Part shown: one piece after another, positions 24,734-32,119 of the stretch | Layout of the letters: the number at the start of each line of letters is the position of its first letter | How positions within the stretch are numbered: position 1 is the first letter of the stretch | Source: an uncultured Fretibacterium sp. | Lineage (GTDB): Bacteria; Synergistota; Synergistia; Synergistales; Aminobacteriaceae | Reading direction: 5' to 3' | Assembly: GCF_938030725.1 (NCBI RefSeq) | Contig: NZ_CALHIQ010000129.1 | Location: 1 to 32,982, forward strand | Length of the DNA: 32,982 bases | Position numbers and translations under genes: made by a program | Notes under the pieces: model-generated | Databases searched by the model: none | The model's input: only the letters and a program-made list of their open reading frames with translations | Told to the model about the DNA's origin: nothing

Positions 24734-25468
24734 ATGACCGAAAAGACCGCCGGAACTGGAGCGAAGAAGCGCCTGGTTGCCCTGACCGGCGCCGGCATGA
24801 GCGCGGAGAGCGGCTTCAAGACCTTTCGCGACGAGGGCGGGCTTTGGGAAAATTACGGGGTTGAGGACGTAGCCAGCCCCGAGGGATGGCGCCGCAACCC
24901 CAAGCTGATGGTGGACTTCTACAACAACCTGCGCACCCAGCTGGAGCACGCGGAGCCCAACGAGGGGCACCGCATCCTCGCCAGCCTCGAGGAGCACTTC
25001 GACGTCGGGGTCATCACGCAGAACGTGGACAACCTGCACGAGCGGGCGGGCAGCACCCACGTACTGCACCTGCACGGAGAGCTGACGAAAGCCCGGAGCG
25101 TGGACGACGACTCTCACCCCATCGACATCGGCTACCGCAAGATGGAGTACGGCGAACGAGGCCCCGACGGCGCCCTGCTGCGGCCCTTCGTCGTCTGGTT
25201 CGGCGAGGCCGTCCCCATGATCTCGGAGGCCGCCCGCTGGGTCCGGGAGGCGGACATCTTCGTCGTCATCGGCTCCTCCCTCGTCGTCTACCCCGCGGCG
25301 GGGCTGGTCCACGACCTGCGGGGCAGCACCCTGGCCTACCTCATCGATCCCAAGGAGGTCAGCACCCCTTCAAGCCACCCCTTCACCGTCATCCGCGAGG
25401 GCGCGTCGCGCGGCATGGCCATCCTGAGGGATGAGCTCCTGGCCGCCCTTCCGAGGTGGTCATCATGA
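24734..25468 (+). CDS. Sirtuin-type NAD+-dependent protein deacylase without zinc cysteines
   Basis: 244 residues. NAD+-dependent lysine deacylase of the SIR2 fold. Motifs: ALTGAGMSAESGFKTFRD (NAD+ loop), TQNVDNLHERAG, LHLHGEL with catalytic His114, and VVIGSSLVVYPAAGL. The usual pair of CxxC zinc ribbons is absent: the segment after LHGELTKARS has no cysteine. This matches a zinc-free sirtuin subtype I recall from anaerobes with a similar ARSVDDDSHPIDIGY-like linker. ATG 24734 lies 8 bases after GGAGGG. It is followed by an ATGA overlap with a 476-residue unknown protein, so the two are probably translationally coupled. Confidence 0.93.
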   Translation: MTEKTAGTGAKKRLVALTGAGMSAESGFKTFRDEGGLWENYGVEDVASPEGWRRNPKLMVDFYNNLRTQLEHAEPNEGHRILASLEEHFDVGVITQNVDNLHERAGSTHVLHLHGELTKARSVDDDSHPIDIGYRKMEYGERGPDGALLRPFVVWFGEAVPMISEAARWVREADIFVVIGSSLVVYPAAGLVHDLRGSTLAYLIDPKEVSTPSSHPFTVIREGASRGMAILRDELLAALPRWSS

Positions 25469-26895
25469 GCGCCCCCCTTTTCCCGCGCTGGAAGGACGTA
25501 CCCGAGGTGGCGTCGGCGTCGTCTACGCTGACGGACCTCAGCCAAAAGTACGCGACGCTCGCGAACTCCGGAAAGCCGGAGAACCGCAGCGAGGCCCTGA
25601 AGCTCTGGACGAAGGCCGCGGGCGCCTGGTGGGACGCGCTGTTCGCCCTGCTCCGCGCCTGCACCGAGGACATGCCGGTTCAGCTCTCCTTCGACGAGTC
25701 GGAACGCCTGTTCATCGACTTCGGCTGTCCGGGTGCGCCGGGGTCGCTCCTGCCCGCCCACCAGGACTTCAAGGCGGACCGCGCCCTGAACGCACACTGC
25801 GGCGCGGGCATCTTCCCCACCTTCGCCCTGTCGGACTACATCGCTTCCTGCTGGGCCATGATCACGGGCACCGAGTGCCCGGCCCCCTCCATCGGCATGT
25901 CGCCGGCGGACCGCGTGGAGCACCTCAAGGAGGAACTTCAGAAGCTTCAGGACAGGCGGGGGGCGGAGCTCACCCGCATCGCTACCGACCACCGCGACGC
26001 AGCCTCCGACGCAAGCAAGCTGCTCCAGGACCTGAACGCCTTCGAGCTGACGGCGATGAAGGTGGAGATGCGCGTTCCGGAGTACCGCGAGGCAAAGGAG
26101 GACCTGCGATCCTCCCTGTCGCAGGATCGCTTCCGCTACGCGGAGGCGGAAAGCGCCATGCGCCTCATGGTTTCGAGCGCGCAGAAGTACGCCGAAAACC
26201 CCCTTCCCCTGCCCGACATGGAGGCGTTTCTGGCGCTGCACGAGGAAACGCGCACCACGGCACGAAAGATCCTCTACTGCCAGATGGACGTGAAGAAGGT
26301 CGAACGCCGTTCCAAAAAGGTCACGGACGCCTGCTCCCAGTTCTCCGACGCCATGAAGCGCAGCGAGCTCAAGGAAATGGTCCAGCGCAAGAGGGAGTAC
26401 ATGGCCGTCCCCGGCAAGATCGCGCGCTGCGATACGACGCCGCTCTGCCCCTCGGACGCGGCCCCCATCGACCGCGCGGCCAACCTCGCCCGACTTGAGG
26501 CGATGTGCGGCATGGACATGGACATGTTCGCCGTGCCGCGCATCCGCATGTACGGCGTTCCAAGCGTGATCTTCATCCCCGGCCAGGGGCTGGGAGCCTA
26601 CGACTGGCAGGACCACGCGCTGCTCCTTCCGGTCTTTCCCAACGGCGGCGAGGACAAGTCCCTCAGCTACGCCCTCGGCGCCTTCCGCTGGGACAGCGAC
26701 GAGGAACGAAGGTTGAAGAACCCCTACGAGCACCTCAAGGACAACCGCAACAAGTCCATCCTCGCCATGGCGGCCTCCTTCTACAAGGACTACTTCCTCT
26801 GGATGACCAAGGAGAAGAAGGGCTACCGCATCCTGCCGCGGGAAACGCACAAGGCCTTTGAGCTGATGTTCGCTCCCCGCAAGGAGGAGCCGTAG
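25465..26895 (+). CDS. Conserved-looking protein of unknown function, coupled to the sirtuin gene
   Basis: 476 residues; I do not recognise the family. It has no signal peptide or clear membrane segment, so it is probably cytoplasmic. The N-terminal third has W- and C-containing blocks (GAWWDALFALLRACTED, FGCPGAPGSLLPAHQDFKAD). A charged, probably helical region (about residues 150-190, HLKEELQKLQDRRGAELTR) follows, then a C-terminal domain with IRMYGVPSVIFIPGQGLGAYD and LLLPVFPNGGEDKSLSYALG. Start ATG 25465 overlaps the sirtuin stop as ATGA. Its partner suggests a regulator, substrate or effector of lysine deacylation (inference). It is followed by a candidate terminator and is not related in sequence to anything nearby. 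Confidence 0.85.
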   Translation: MSAPLFPRWKDVPEVASASSTLTDLSQKYATLANSGKPENRSEALKLWTKAAGAWWDALFALLRACTEDMPVQLSFDESERLFIDFGCPGAPGSLLPAHQDFKADRALNAHCGAGIFPTFALSDYIASCWAMITGTECPAPSIGMSPADRVEHLKEELQKLQDRRGAELTRIATDHRDAASDASKLLQDLNAFELTAMKVEMRVPEYREAKEDLRSSLSQDRFRYAEAESAMRLMVSSAQKYAENPLPLPDMEAFLALHEETRTTARKILYCQMDVKKVERRSKKVTDACSQFSDAMKRSELKEMVQRKREYMAVPGKIARCDTTPLCPSDAAPIDRAANLARLEAMCGMDMDMFAVPRIRMYGVPSVIFIPGQGLGAYDWQDHALLLPVFPNGGEDKSLSYALGAFRWDSDEERRLKNPYEHLKDNRNKSILAMAASFYKDYFLWMTKEKKGYRILPRETHKAFELMFAPRKEEP

Positions 26896-26927
26896 AAGCG
26901 CGCTTCCTCGCGTCCGCTCGATACGGA

Positions 26928-26971
26928 GGGCCCGAAGCCCGTTCCCGCTCCGGGCCCGACATAAAATTTTT
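26928..26971 (+). terminator. Candidate terminator of the sirtuin unit
   Basis: GGGCCCG (26928-26934) with CGGGCCC (26951-26957), then ATAAAATTTTT. An alternative stem uses CGGAG/CTCCG. The 16-base loop makes it imperfect. Confidence 0.55.
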
Positions 26972-27007
26972 CCCCAGCTTCCCCGAAAGGAGGCGTTCTG
27001 CCATGAC

Positions 27008-27139
27008 ATGATGCGCAAGATGAAACCGCTCACGGCGGGAAGCGTGCTTCCCGTTCGCGTCCTCTGCGTCCTCATGTGGTGGGGGAACGTCCCCGGCCTC
27101 GTCGCTCTCCATGGGACCCCCCGCAGGCGTCCGCCCTGA
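27008..27139 (+). CDS. Candidate 43-codon small ORF in the yedE leader
   Basis: An ATG at 27008 opens a 43-residue frame (MMRKMKPLTAGSVLPVRV..., Arg- and Trp-containing). AAAGGAGG (26986-26993) is present, but it is 9 bases from an earlier ATG at 27003 that hits TGA after two codons; the small ORF begins one base pair before that stop. It could be a leader peptide for yedE or spurious. No family was recognised. Confidence 0.25.
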   Translation: MMRKMKPLTAGSVLPVRVLCVLMWWGNVPGLVALHGTPRRRPP

Positions 27140-27192
27140 CCGATGCTCAGGCGGACCTGTTCCTGTGCCCCAAACTATGGAGGTTTTGTATC

Positions 27193-28296
27193 ATGGATAA
27201 GCTATTGACGTCCCGCAACGGTCCCTGGATCGCGGGCGGGATCATCGGGCTCATCGCCGTGCTGCTCGTCAAGTTCGGCAACCCCGGCAACATGGGCTTC
27301 TGTGTGGCCTGCTTCACGCGGGACATCGCGGGAGCGCTCGGCCTGCACCGCGCGGCGGTGGTGCAGTACATCCGACCGGAGATTCCAGGCTTCGTCCTGG
27401 GCGCCTTCCTCTCGTCGCTCCTGTTCCGCGAGTACGCGCCCCGCGGAGGCTCCTCCCCCGCCGTGCGCTTCGTCCTCGGCATCTGCGCCATGTTCGGCGC
27501 GCTGGTGTTCCTGGGCTGCCCCTGGAGGGCGTACCTCCGCCTGGCAGGCGGCGACTGGAGCGCGGTCTATGGGATCGGCGGCCTGATCGTCGGCGTGCTG
27601 ATCGGCATCGGGTTCCTGTGGAACGGCTTCAGCCTCGGCGCCGCCGAGCGCAGCCCCAAGGGCGCAGGCCTCGCGATGCCCGTCCTGGCGTTAACCATCC
27701 TGGCGCTCCTGTTCCTGAAGCCGACCATCGAGTCCGTCGGGGCCGACGGAACGAAGGCCGTGACGTCCCTCATTCTATTCTCGGAGAAGGGACCGGGAGC
27801 CACGCACGCGGCGCCCCTGATCTCCCTGGCTGCCGGCCTCATCGTCGGGTGGCTGGCCCAGCGCAGCCGGTTCTGCACGGTTGGAGCCCTGCGTGACCTC
27901 TTCATGATGGGCGACGCCCACCTCTTCAAGGGTATCGTGGCCTTCACCGTCGTGGCCTTCGCCGCGAACTACGGCTTCGGCTTCTTCAAGCCGGGCTTTG
28001 GCGACCAGCCCATCGCCCACACCAACGAAACCTGGAACTTCCTGGGCATGGTGCTCTCCGGCCTGGCCTTCACCCTCGCGGGCGGGTGCCCCGGGCGCCA
28101 GCTCATCATGACGGGGGAGGGCGACAACGACGCCGCCGTCTTCGTCCTGGGCATGTTGGTAGGCGCCGCGATGGCGCACAACTTCTCCGCAGCCTCCAGC
28201 GGCGCAGGCCTCGGCCCCATGGGCATCCCCGTGACGATCGCCGGGCTCGTCTTCTGCCTGGCCGTCGGCGTCCTGTTCCGTCCGGCGCGGGCCTGA
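27193..28296 (+). CDS. yedE: YedE-type putative selenium transporter
   Basis: 367 residues with about ten hydrophobic segments. It belongs to the YeeE/YedE family and specifically resembles the variant found with selenium metabolism genes: NPGNMGFCVACFTRDIAGALGLHRAAVVQYIRPEI, and later AQRSRFCTVGALRDLFMMGD and LAGGCPGRQLIM. These contain the conserved Cys residues expected for sulfur/selenium handling. It is probably a membrane permease for a selenium compound; the actual ligand is unproven. GGAGG is 9 bases before ATG 27193; the longer ORF has no ribosome-binding site. A TusA gene follows within 42 bp, the usual partner. Confidence 0.9.
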   Translation: MDKLLTSRNGPWIAGGIIGLIAVLLVKFGNPGNMGFCVACFTRDIAGALGLHRAAVVQYIRPEIPGFVLGAFLSSLLFREYAPRGGSSPAVRFVLGICAMFGALVFLGCPWRAYLRLAGGDWSAVYGIGGLIVGVLIGIGFLWNGFSLGAAERSPKGAGLAMPVLALTILALLFLKPTIESVGADGTKAVTSLILFSEKGPGATHAAPLISLAAGLIVGWLAQRSRFCTVGALRDLFMMGDAHLFKGIVAFTVVAFAANYGFGFFKPGFGDQPIAHTNETWNFLGMVLSGLAFTLAGGCPGRQLIMTGEGDNDAAVFVLGMLVGAAMAHNFSAASSGAGLGPMGIPVTIAGLVFCLAVGVLFRPARA

Positions 28297-28338
28297 CACG
28301 GTCAGGCTTCGCACTGCCTAATTAAGGAGGTCTTGGTC

Positions 28339-28557
28339 ATGAGCGAAACGATCACGGTGGATGCGAGTGGGCTCTCCTGCCCTCAGCCCGTCATGGCGGC
28401 GAAGAAGGCCCTCTCCGGCCTGACGTCCGGCCGCGTCGAGGTGCTCGTCGATACGGGCACCTCGCGGGACAACGTCGCGCGCTTCGGTGAGAACAAGGGC
28501 TGGCGCGCCACGAAGGAAGAACGCGAGGGCGGTTGGAAGGTCGTCCTGGAAAAGTAA
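28339..28557 (+). CDS. TusA-family sulfur/selenium carrier protein
   Basis: 72 residues. TusA fold with the active-site motif GLSCPQPVM (Cys14-Pro-x-Pro). TusA proteins carry persulfide or perselenide in the cytoplasm. It equals only the TusA half of YedF, which normally also has a DsrE-like half. The position behind yedE suggests it receives or passes on selenium. AAGGAGG is 8 bases before the ATG, and an upstream TTG is not needed. Co-transcription with yedE is likely. Confidence 0.92.
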   Translation: MSETITVDASGLSCPQPVMAAKKALSGLTSGRVEVLVDTGTSRDNVARFGENKGWRATKEEREGGWKVVLEK

Positions 28558-28594
28558 GCGCAACGTGGATGCGCGTTGACATGCATCTTGAAGG

Positions 28595-28613
28595 CGGTCG
28601 GGGTTCCCGACCG
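28595..28613 (+). terminator. First hairpin after tusA
   Basis: CGGTCGGG/CCCGACCG with a 3-base loop, 38 bp after the tusA stop, without a T tract. Confidence 0.5.
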
Positions 28614-28620
28614 GCCTGAC

Positions 28621-28654
28621 GAACGAGGGCGACCCTGATGGGTCGCCCTCGTTC
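28621..28654. terminator. Bidirectional hairpin terminator between tusA and the polytopic transporter gene
   Basis: Perfect 15-bp stem GAACGAGGGCGACCC / GGGTCGCCCTCGTTC with loop TGAT. It sits 22 bp past the minus-strand stop at 28677, but neither strand has a long T run. Confidence 0.7.
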
Positions 28655-28676
28655 ATTACGCTCGTTCTCAGGTCCG

Positions 28677-29915
28677 CTACATCGCCGCAGGCGGGACCAG
28701 AAGGGTGGAGTAGATCCCCGCCAGGATGACGGAGGTGATCGTCACGGTGATGAACCCGCCCGTCAGCATCTTGGGCAGCATGTGGCTCATCAGGAAGTTG
28801 TACGTGTCCTCGTCTCCGCCCGCCAGGGCCTTCGAAGCCTCGTCCGTGAGGACGTAGTTCGGCGGGAAGCCGTAGAGGGCCGTCAGCGAGAGCGCCATGG
28901 CCATGGGCAGGGTGTAGCCCAAAACCGCGCCCACGATGCAGGAGGCGACCAGGAGTCCCACGACGCCCACCACCACCACCACCACGATGGGGCGCACGAG
29001 CTGCGGGAGCATCTCAGGCGTCGCGCTGTTCAGCATCCCCATGATGAAGACCATCAGGATCGTGATGAGGTAGCCCATGGCGCCGGCCTTGTTCATGGGC
29101 CTGCGCTCCACGATGCCGAACTCCGCGGCGATGGCGCCGAAGATGAGGCAGATCACCAACGGGTGCAGCGAGTAGCGCACCCACTCCGGGTTGAGGTAGG
29201 CCAGGAAGGATTTCAGGCCGATCGATGAGAGGTCGGCCAGAGAGGCCACCAGCGCGACGCAGGCAATGTGCGTGTAGGTGGTCTGGTACTTCAGGGGAAC
29301 GAGGTGGAAGCCCGAACCCGTCGCCGCATCCACGTCGGATCGCGCGGTCTCGGCCCTGCCTTCGGCCCGGAGCTTCAGCAGGCGCTTGCCCTCGCTCTTC
29401 AGGCAGAGCGCCGTCAGCGGGTAGCCCACGAAGCCCTGCACGATGTAGATGAGCATGGCCATCACGGCCATGTCCTTCATCCCCAGGTCACCTGCGGCCT
29501 TGCTCATGATGATGGCCGCCACCACGCCGCCCGAGAGCGGGGGCGTGCCCGTGACGATCGCGTTGCGGTCCGTGAACAGGGGGCCGACGTACCACAGGAG
29601 GAGGGCCATTCCCGCAAGCCCTGCCACGGCAATGACGACCGTCTTCCACTCCCGGCACAGCTCGCGGACGCTCATCATGGTGCCCATGTGGGTGATGAGC
29701 AGGTACATGGAAACCGTGGCGATCGGCGCGCCCATCTGGGCCCGATCCACGATGTCCTTCGGCAGCCAGCCGCCCCAGTAGCCGGCCAGGAACAGGACCG
29801 CCGCGACGAACACGGACGGCACGAACGCCTTCGTCTTCATGGAGACGATGTCGCCAATCGACATGAACACCACGACGACAAAAAGACACATGATCGGCGT
29901 CAATGTGACTTCCAA
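28677..29915 (-). CDS. Polytopic membrane transporter, possibly Na+:glutamate symporter-like
   Basis: 412 residues with about ten to eleven hydrophobic segments and a hydrophilic loop near residues 190-215 (LRAEGRAETARSD). The topology and VTGTPPLSGGVVAAIIMSKAA hint at the GltS/ESS type of Na+:carboxylate symporter, but no decisive motif was found, so the substrate is open. The longest frame starts at ATG 29960, only about 17 bases from the predicted transcription start. TTG at 29915-29913 lies 8 bases after AGGGAGG and is preferred (giving MEVTLTPIMC). It has a hairpin terminator downstream, shared with tusA. Confidence 0.7.
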   Translation of the reverse strand: MEVTLTPIMCLFVVVVFMSIGDIVSMKTKAFVPSVFVAAVLFLAGYWGGWLPKDIVDRAQMGAPIATVSMYLLITHMGTMMSVRELCREWKTVVIAVAGLAGMALLLWYVGPLFTDRNAIVTGTPPLSGGVVAAIIMSKAAGDLGMKDMAVMAMLIYIVQGFVGYPLTALCLKSEGKRLLKLRAEGRAETARSDVDAATGSGFHLVPLKYQTTYTHIACVALVASLADLSSIGLKSFLAYLNPEWVRYSLHPLVICLIFGAIAAEFGIVERRPMNKAGAMGYLITILMVFIMGMLNSATPEMLPQLVRPIVVVVVVGVVGLLVASCIVGAVLGYTLPMAMALSLTALYGFPPNYVLTDEASKALAGGDEDTYNFLMSHMLPKMLTGGFITVTITSVILAGIYSTLLVPPAAM

Positions 29916-29983
29916 CAAAAAGACCTCCCTGACACAAAAAAATTTTTCCTCCCACGGCAAGACAGCGCGGCGGAATTCAAAAG

Positions 29984-29989
29984 ATTATA
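29984..29989 (-). promoter_or_regulatory. -10 box of the polytopic transporter gene
   Basis: Perfect TATAAT on the minus strand, preceded by TGCGC. The -35 region has no consensus. Confidence 0.5.
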
Positions 29990-30207
29990 GCGCATTTTTC
30001 CCCTGCCAGCCCCATGCTGTCTTTAAAACTACATATTTAAGAATTCGGATAGCTGGCCCAACTCCGCCCAAAAGGACCGAGCGGGCACCGAAAGGGAGAA
30101 ACGCCCCGATGGGAAATCCCACCCCCTTCGCCCGGCTCTGGCGCAGATCCTTCACGCCAGGCCATTTCACATTGCTTCATCTCCGCCTCGGAGGACATCA
30201 AACGCAT
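29990..30207. other. Intergenic stretch between the divergent transporter and coiled-coil genes
   Basis: The full gap runs 29916-30345 and holds both promoters. Within this part are an AT-rich patch (30020-30045) and a hairpin, CTGGCG/CGCCAG near 30137-30160. No gene or repeat was found. Confidence 0.4.
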
Positions 30208-30285
30208 TTTACAAAGCGCTTTCGGTCATATAAAATGACAGCGTGGAGAAAGGGATTCTTCGCTTCTTCTCCGCAGCGCGTTTTT
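30208..30285 (+). promoter_or_regulatory. Promoter and terminator-like leader of the coiled-coil protein gene
   Basis: TTTACA (30208-30213), 17-bp spacer, TAAAAT (30231-30236). Almost at the predicted start lies GGAGAA/TTCTCC (30245-30272), with GCG/CGC flanks, followed by TTTTT at 30281-30285. As in guaB this could be an attenuator because no other plus-strand gene ends here. Confidence 0.55.
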
Positions 30286-30345
30286 AACTCTAGTCTACAC
30301 AAACTTAGCCTCTTTATCACGATTCTGCTGGGAGGGATTGACGTT

Positions 30346-32109
30346 ATGTTTATGACGTCGCTGAAGGTGGTCATGGTTTCGTTGGCGCTTGCGGGCCTCG
30401 CCCCGGACGTTCATGACGCGGGGGCGGAAGCGGTTTTCGTAGAAAAGAACACCCCGGCAGTGGGGGCCGCCACCCAGGAGGCTACCGCCTCCACCGAGGG
30501 TGAGGAGGACGAAAAGGTTGCGGAAGCCAAGGCGACCTTTGACGATCAGGACCTCGCCGGCCAATCTCTGAAGCTCGCGGAGCGCGAGGCAGAGTTGGCG
30601 CAGCGCGAGGCAGCCCTTGCGGAGCGAGAGGTCAACCTGGTGAAACAGGACAAGGCCTCTTCCGCCGCGTCCATTGAGCTCGCGGAGCGCGAGGCAGAGC
30701 TTGCCAGGCGGGAGGCCGACCTTGCGGGGCGTGAGGCGGAGCTGGCCAGTCAGGGCAAGGCGTCTTCCGAATCGTCCGCGGAGCTTGCGGAGCGCGAGAA
30801 GGCATTGGCCGATCGGGAGGCCGACCTTGCAAAGCGTGAGGACGCGCTGGCAAATCAGGACAAGGTTTCCGTCGCCTCGTCCGCAGAGCTTGCAGAGCGT
30901 GAGAAGGCACTGGCCGCGCGGGAGGCCGACCTTGCGAAGCGCGAGGACGCGCTGGCGAGTCAGGGCAAAGCGTCTTCCGAATCGTCCGCGGAGCTTGTGG
31001 CCCGCGAGGCGGCGCTGAAGGAGAAGGAGGCCGCCCTCGCCGCGCGGGAAGCCGAGTTGCAGAAGAAGGATCAGGCCTCCTCCGAGTCGTCCGCAGAGCT
31101 TGCGGCGCGGGAAGCGGACCTGAAGCAGAAGGAAGCGGCCATTGCGGACAAGCGCGAGGCCGAGCTTGCGGCCCGCGAAGCCGAGCTCCAGAAGAAGGAG
31201 GCCCTTCTGGCGGAAAAGCATCAAGCGGACCTCGAGGCACGGGAGGCCGAGCTGAAGAAGAAGGAAGCTGCTCTGAGCGAAAAGGAGTCGGCCCTTCAGA
31301 GCAAGGAAATCGCCCTGATGGACAAGTCCCCCGTCGTCGCACAGGCGGAAGTCGCCGTGCCCGACGTCAACGGGCCGGGTGCGGTCGTCGTCAAGACGGA
31401 AAACGGCCTGATGAACTGGACGGAGAACTACATCGAGGCCACGGGCATGGCGGTGGCGCCCACGGGAAAGAAGGGCGCCCAGGGCAAGGCGCTGGCGCGC
31501 AGGGGCGCGACCCTGGACCTTCAGCGCAACCTGCTGGAGTTCATGAAGGGCGTTCGGATCGACGGACAGACCACGATGAACGACTTCATGGCGGAGGACC
31601 GCGTGCGCTCCGAGATCTCCGGCATCATCAAGAACGTGGAGGTCATGCGCGGCGAGTGGGACGGCGAGGCCTATACGGTCACCGGCCGGATCAAACTGCC
31701 CCCGGTCCGGGCCGTCGTCGCACCGAAGATCCCGGCGGACAAGTCCTATAAGGAACCCAAACCCAAGAAGTCCGCGGGGCGCTACACGGGCCTCGTCATC
31801 GACGCCCGCCACCTTCCGCTGGTCCCCTCGATGAGCTTCCGCGTCCTCGACGAGTCGGGCAAGCCGGTGTACGGCATGGCGTTCGTGGATCAGGACCGCT
31901 TCCTCCAGTCGGGGCTCTGCGCCTACTACAACAACATCAACTACGCGAAGGGCGAGGTTCACGTCGCCAGCAACCCGATCGTCACCAAGGCAGTCAAGCT
32001 GAAGAACGGGAATGTGGACATCGTCATCCCGAACTCGGCTGCCGCAAAGGTCCGCGGCAGCTCCTACGACTTCCGCAAGGACTGCAAAGTGATCGTGGTT
32101 TCCAAGTAG
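30346..32109 (+). CDS. Exported coiled-coil protein with LPP20-like domain
   Basis: 587 residues. A signal-peptide-like N-terminus (MFMTSLKVVMVSLALAGLAP) without a lipobox Cys is followed by a long heptad-like coiled coil (about 70-325), rich in Ala, Glu and Lys. It is built largely from 35-residue units such as ELAEREKALADREADLAKRE. Residues about 350-455 (MAVAPTGKKGAQGKALARR, DLQRNLLEFMKGVRIDGQTTM, GIIKNVEVMRGEW) match the LPP20 lipoprotein-like domain. The C-terminal segment (about 480-587) has a YTGLVIDARHLPLVPSMS pattern. Likely periplasmic or outer-membrane-associated. GGGAGGG lies 9 bases before the ATG. It is followed after 10 bp by a FlgT-like gene, possibly the same operon. Confidence 0.8.
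   Translation: MFMTSLKVVMVSLALAGLAPDVHDAGAEAVFVEKNTPAVGAATQEATASTEGEEDEKVAEAKATFDDQDLAGQSLKLAEREAELAQREAALAEREVNLVKQDKASSAASIELAEREAELARREADLAGREAELASQGKASSESSAELAEREKALADREADLAKREDALANQDKVSVASSAELAEREKALAAREADLAKREDALASQGKASSESSAELVAREAALKEKEAALAAREAELQKKDQASSESSAELAAREADLKQKEAAIADKREAELAAREAELQKKEALLAEKHQADLEAREAELKKKEAALSEKESALQSKEIALMDKSPVVAQAEVAVPDVNGPGAVVVKTENGLMNWTENYIEATGMAVAPTGKKGAQGKALARRGATLDLQRNLLEFMKGVRIDGQTTMNDFMAEDRVRSEISGIIKNVEVMRGEWDGEAYTVTGRIKLPPVRAVVAPKIPADKSYKEPKPKKSAGRYTGLVIDARHLPLVPSMSFRVLDESGKPVYGMAFVDQDRFLQSGLCAYYNNINYAKGEVHVASNPIVTKAVKLKNGNVDIVIPNSAAAKVRGSSYDFRKDCKVIVVSK
30571..31095 (+). repeat. Five tandem 105-bp coding repeats
   Basis: Units start at 30571, 30676, 30781, 30886 and 30991, each exactly 105 bp (35 codons = five heptads). 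Protein units begin KLAEREAEL, ELAEREAEL, ELAEREKAL, ELAEREKAL and ELVAREAAL, and end in a KASSESSA-like hinge. Units 3 and 4 are the most alike. After 31096 the unit decays into irregular KKEA repeats. Confidence 0.9.
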
Positions 32110-32119
32110 GCGGCGTCCC

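Noticed and set aside
27003..27011. TGA in ATG ACA TGA near the selenium transporter as a selenocysteine codon
   Set aside because: The continued frame is low-complexity with more stops or TGA codons and matches nothing, and no insertion element was recognised.
30571..31095. Regular 105-bp repeats as a possible CRISPR-like array
   Set aside because: There are no short repeats with unique spacers. The units are coding, in frame and contiguous.
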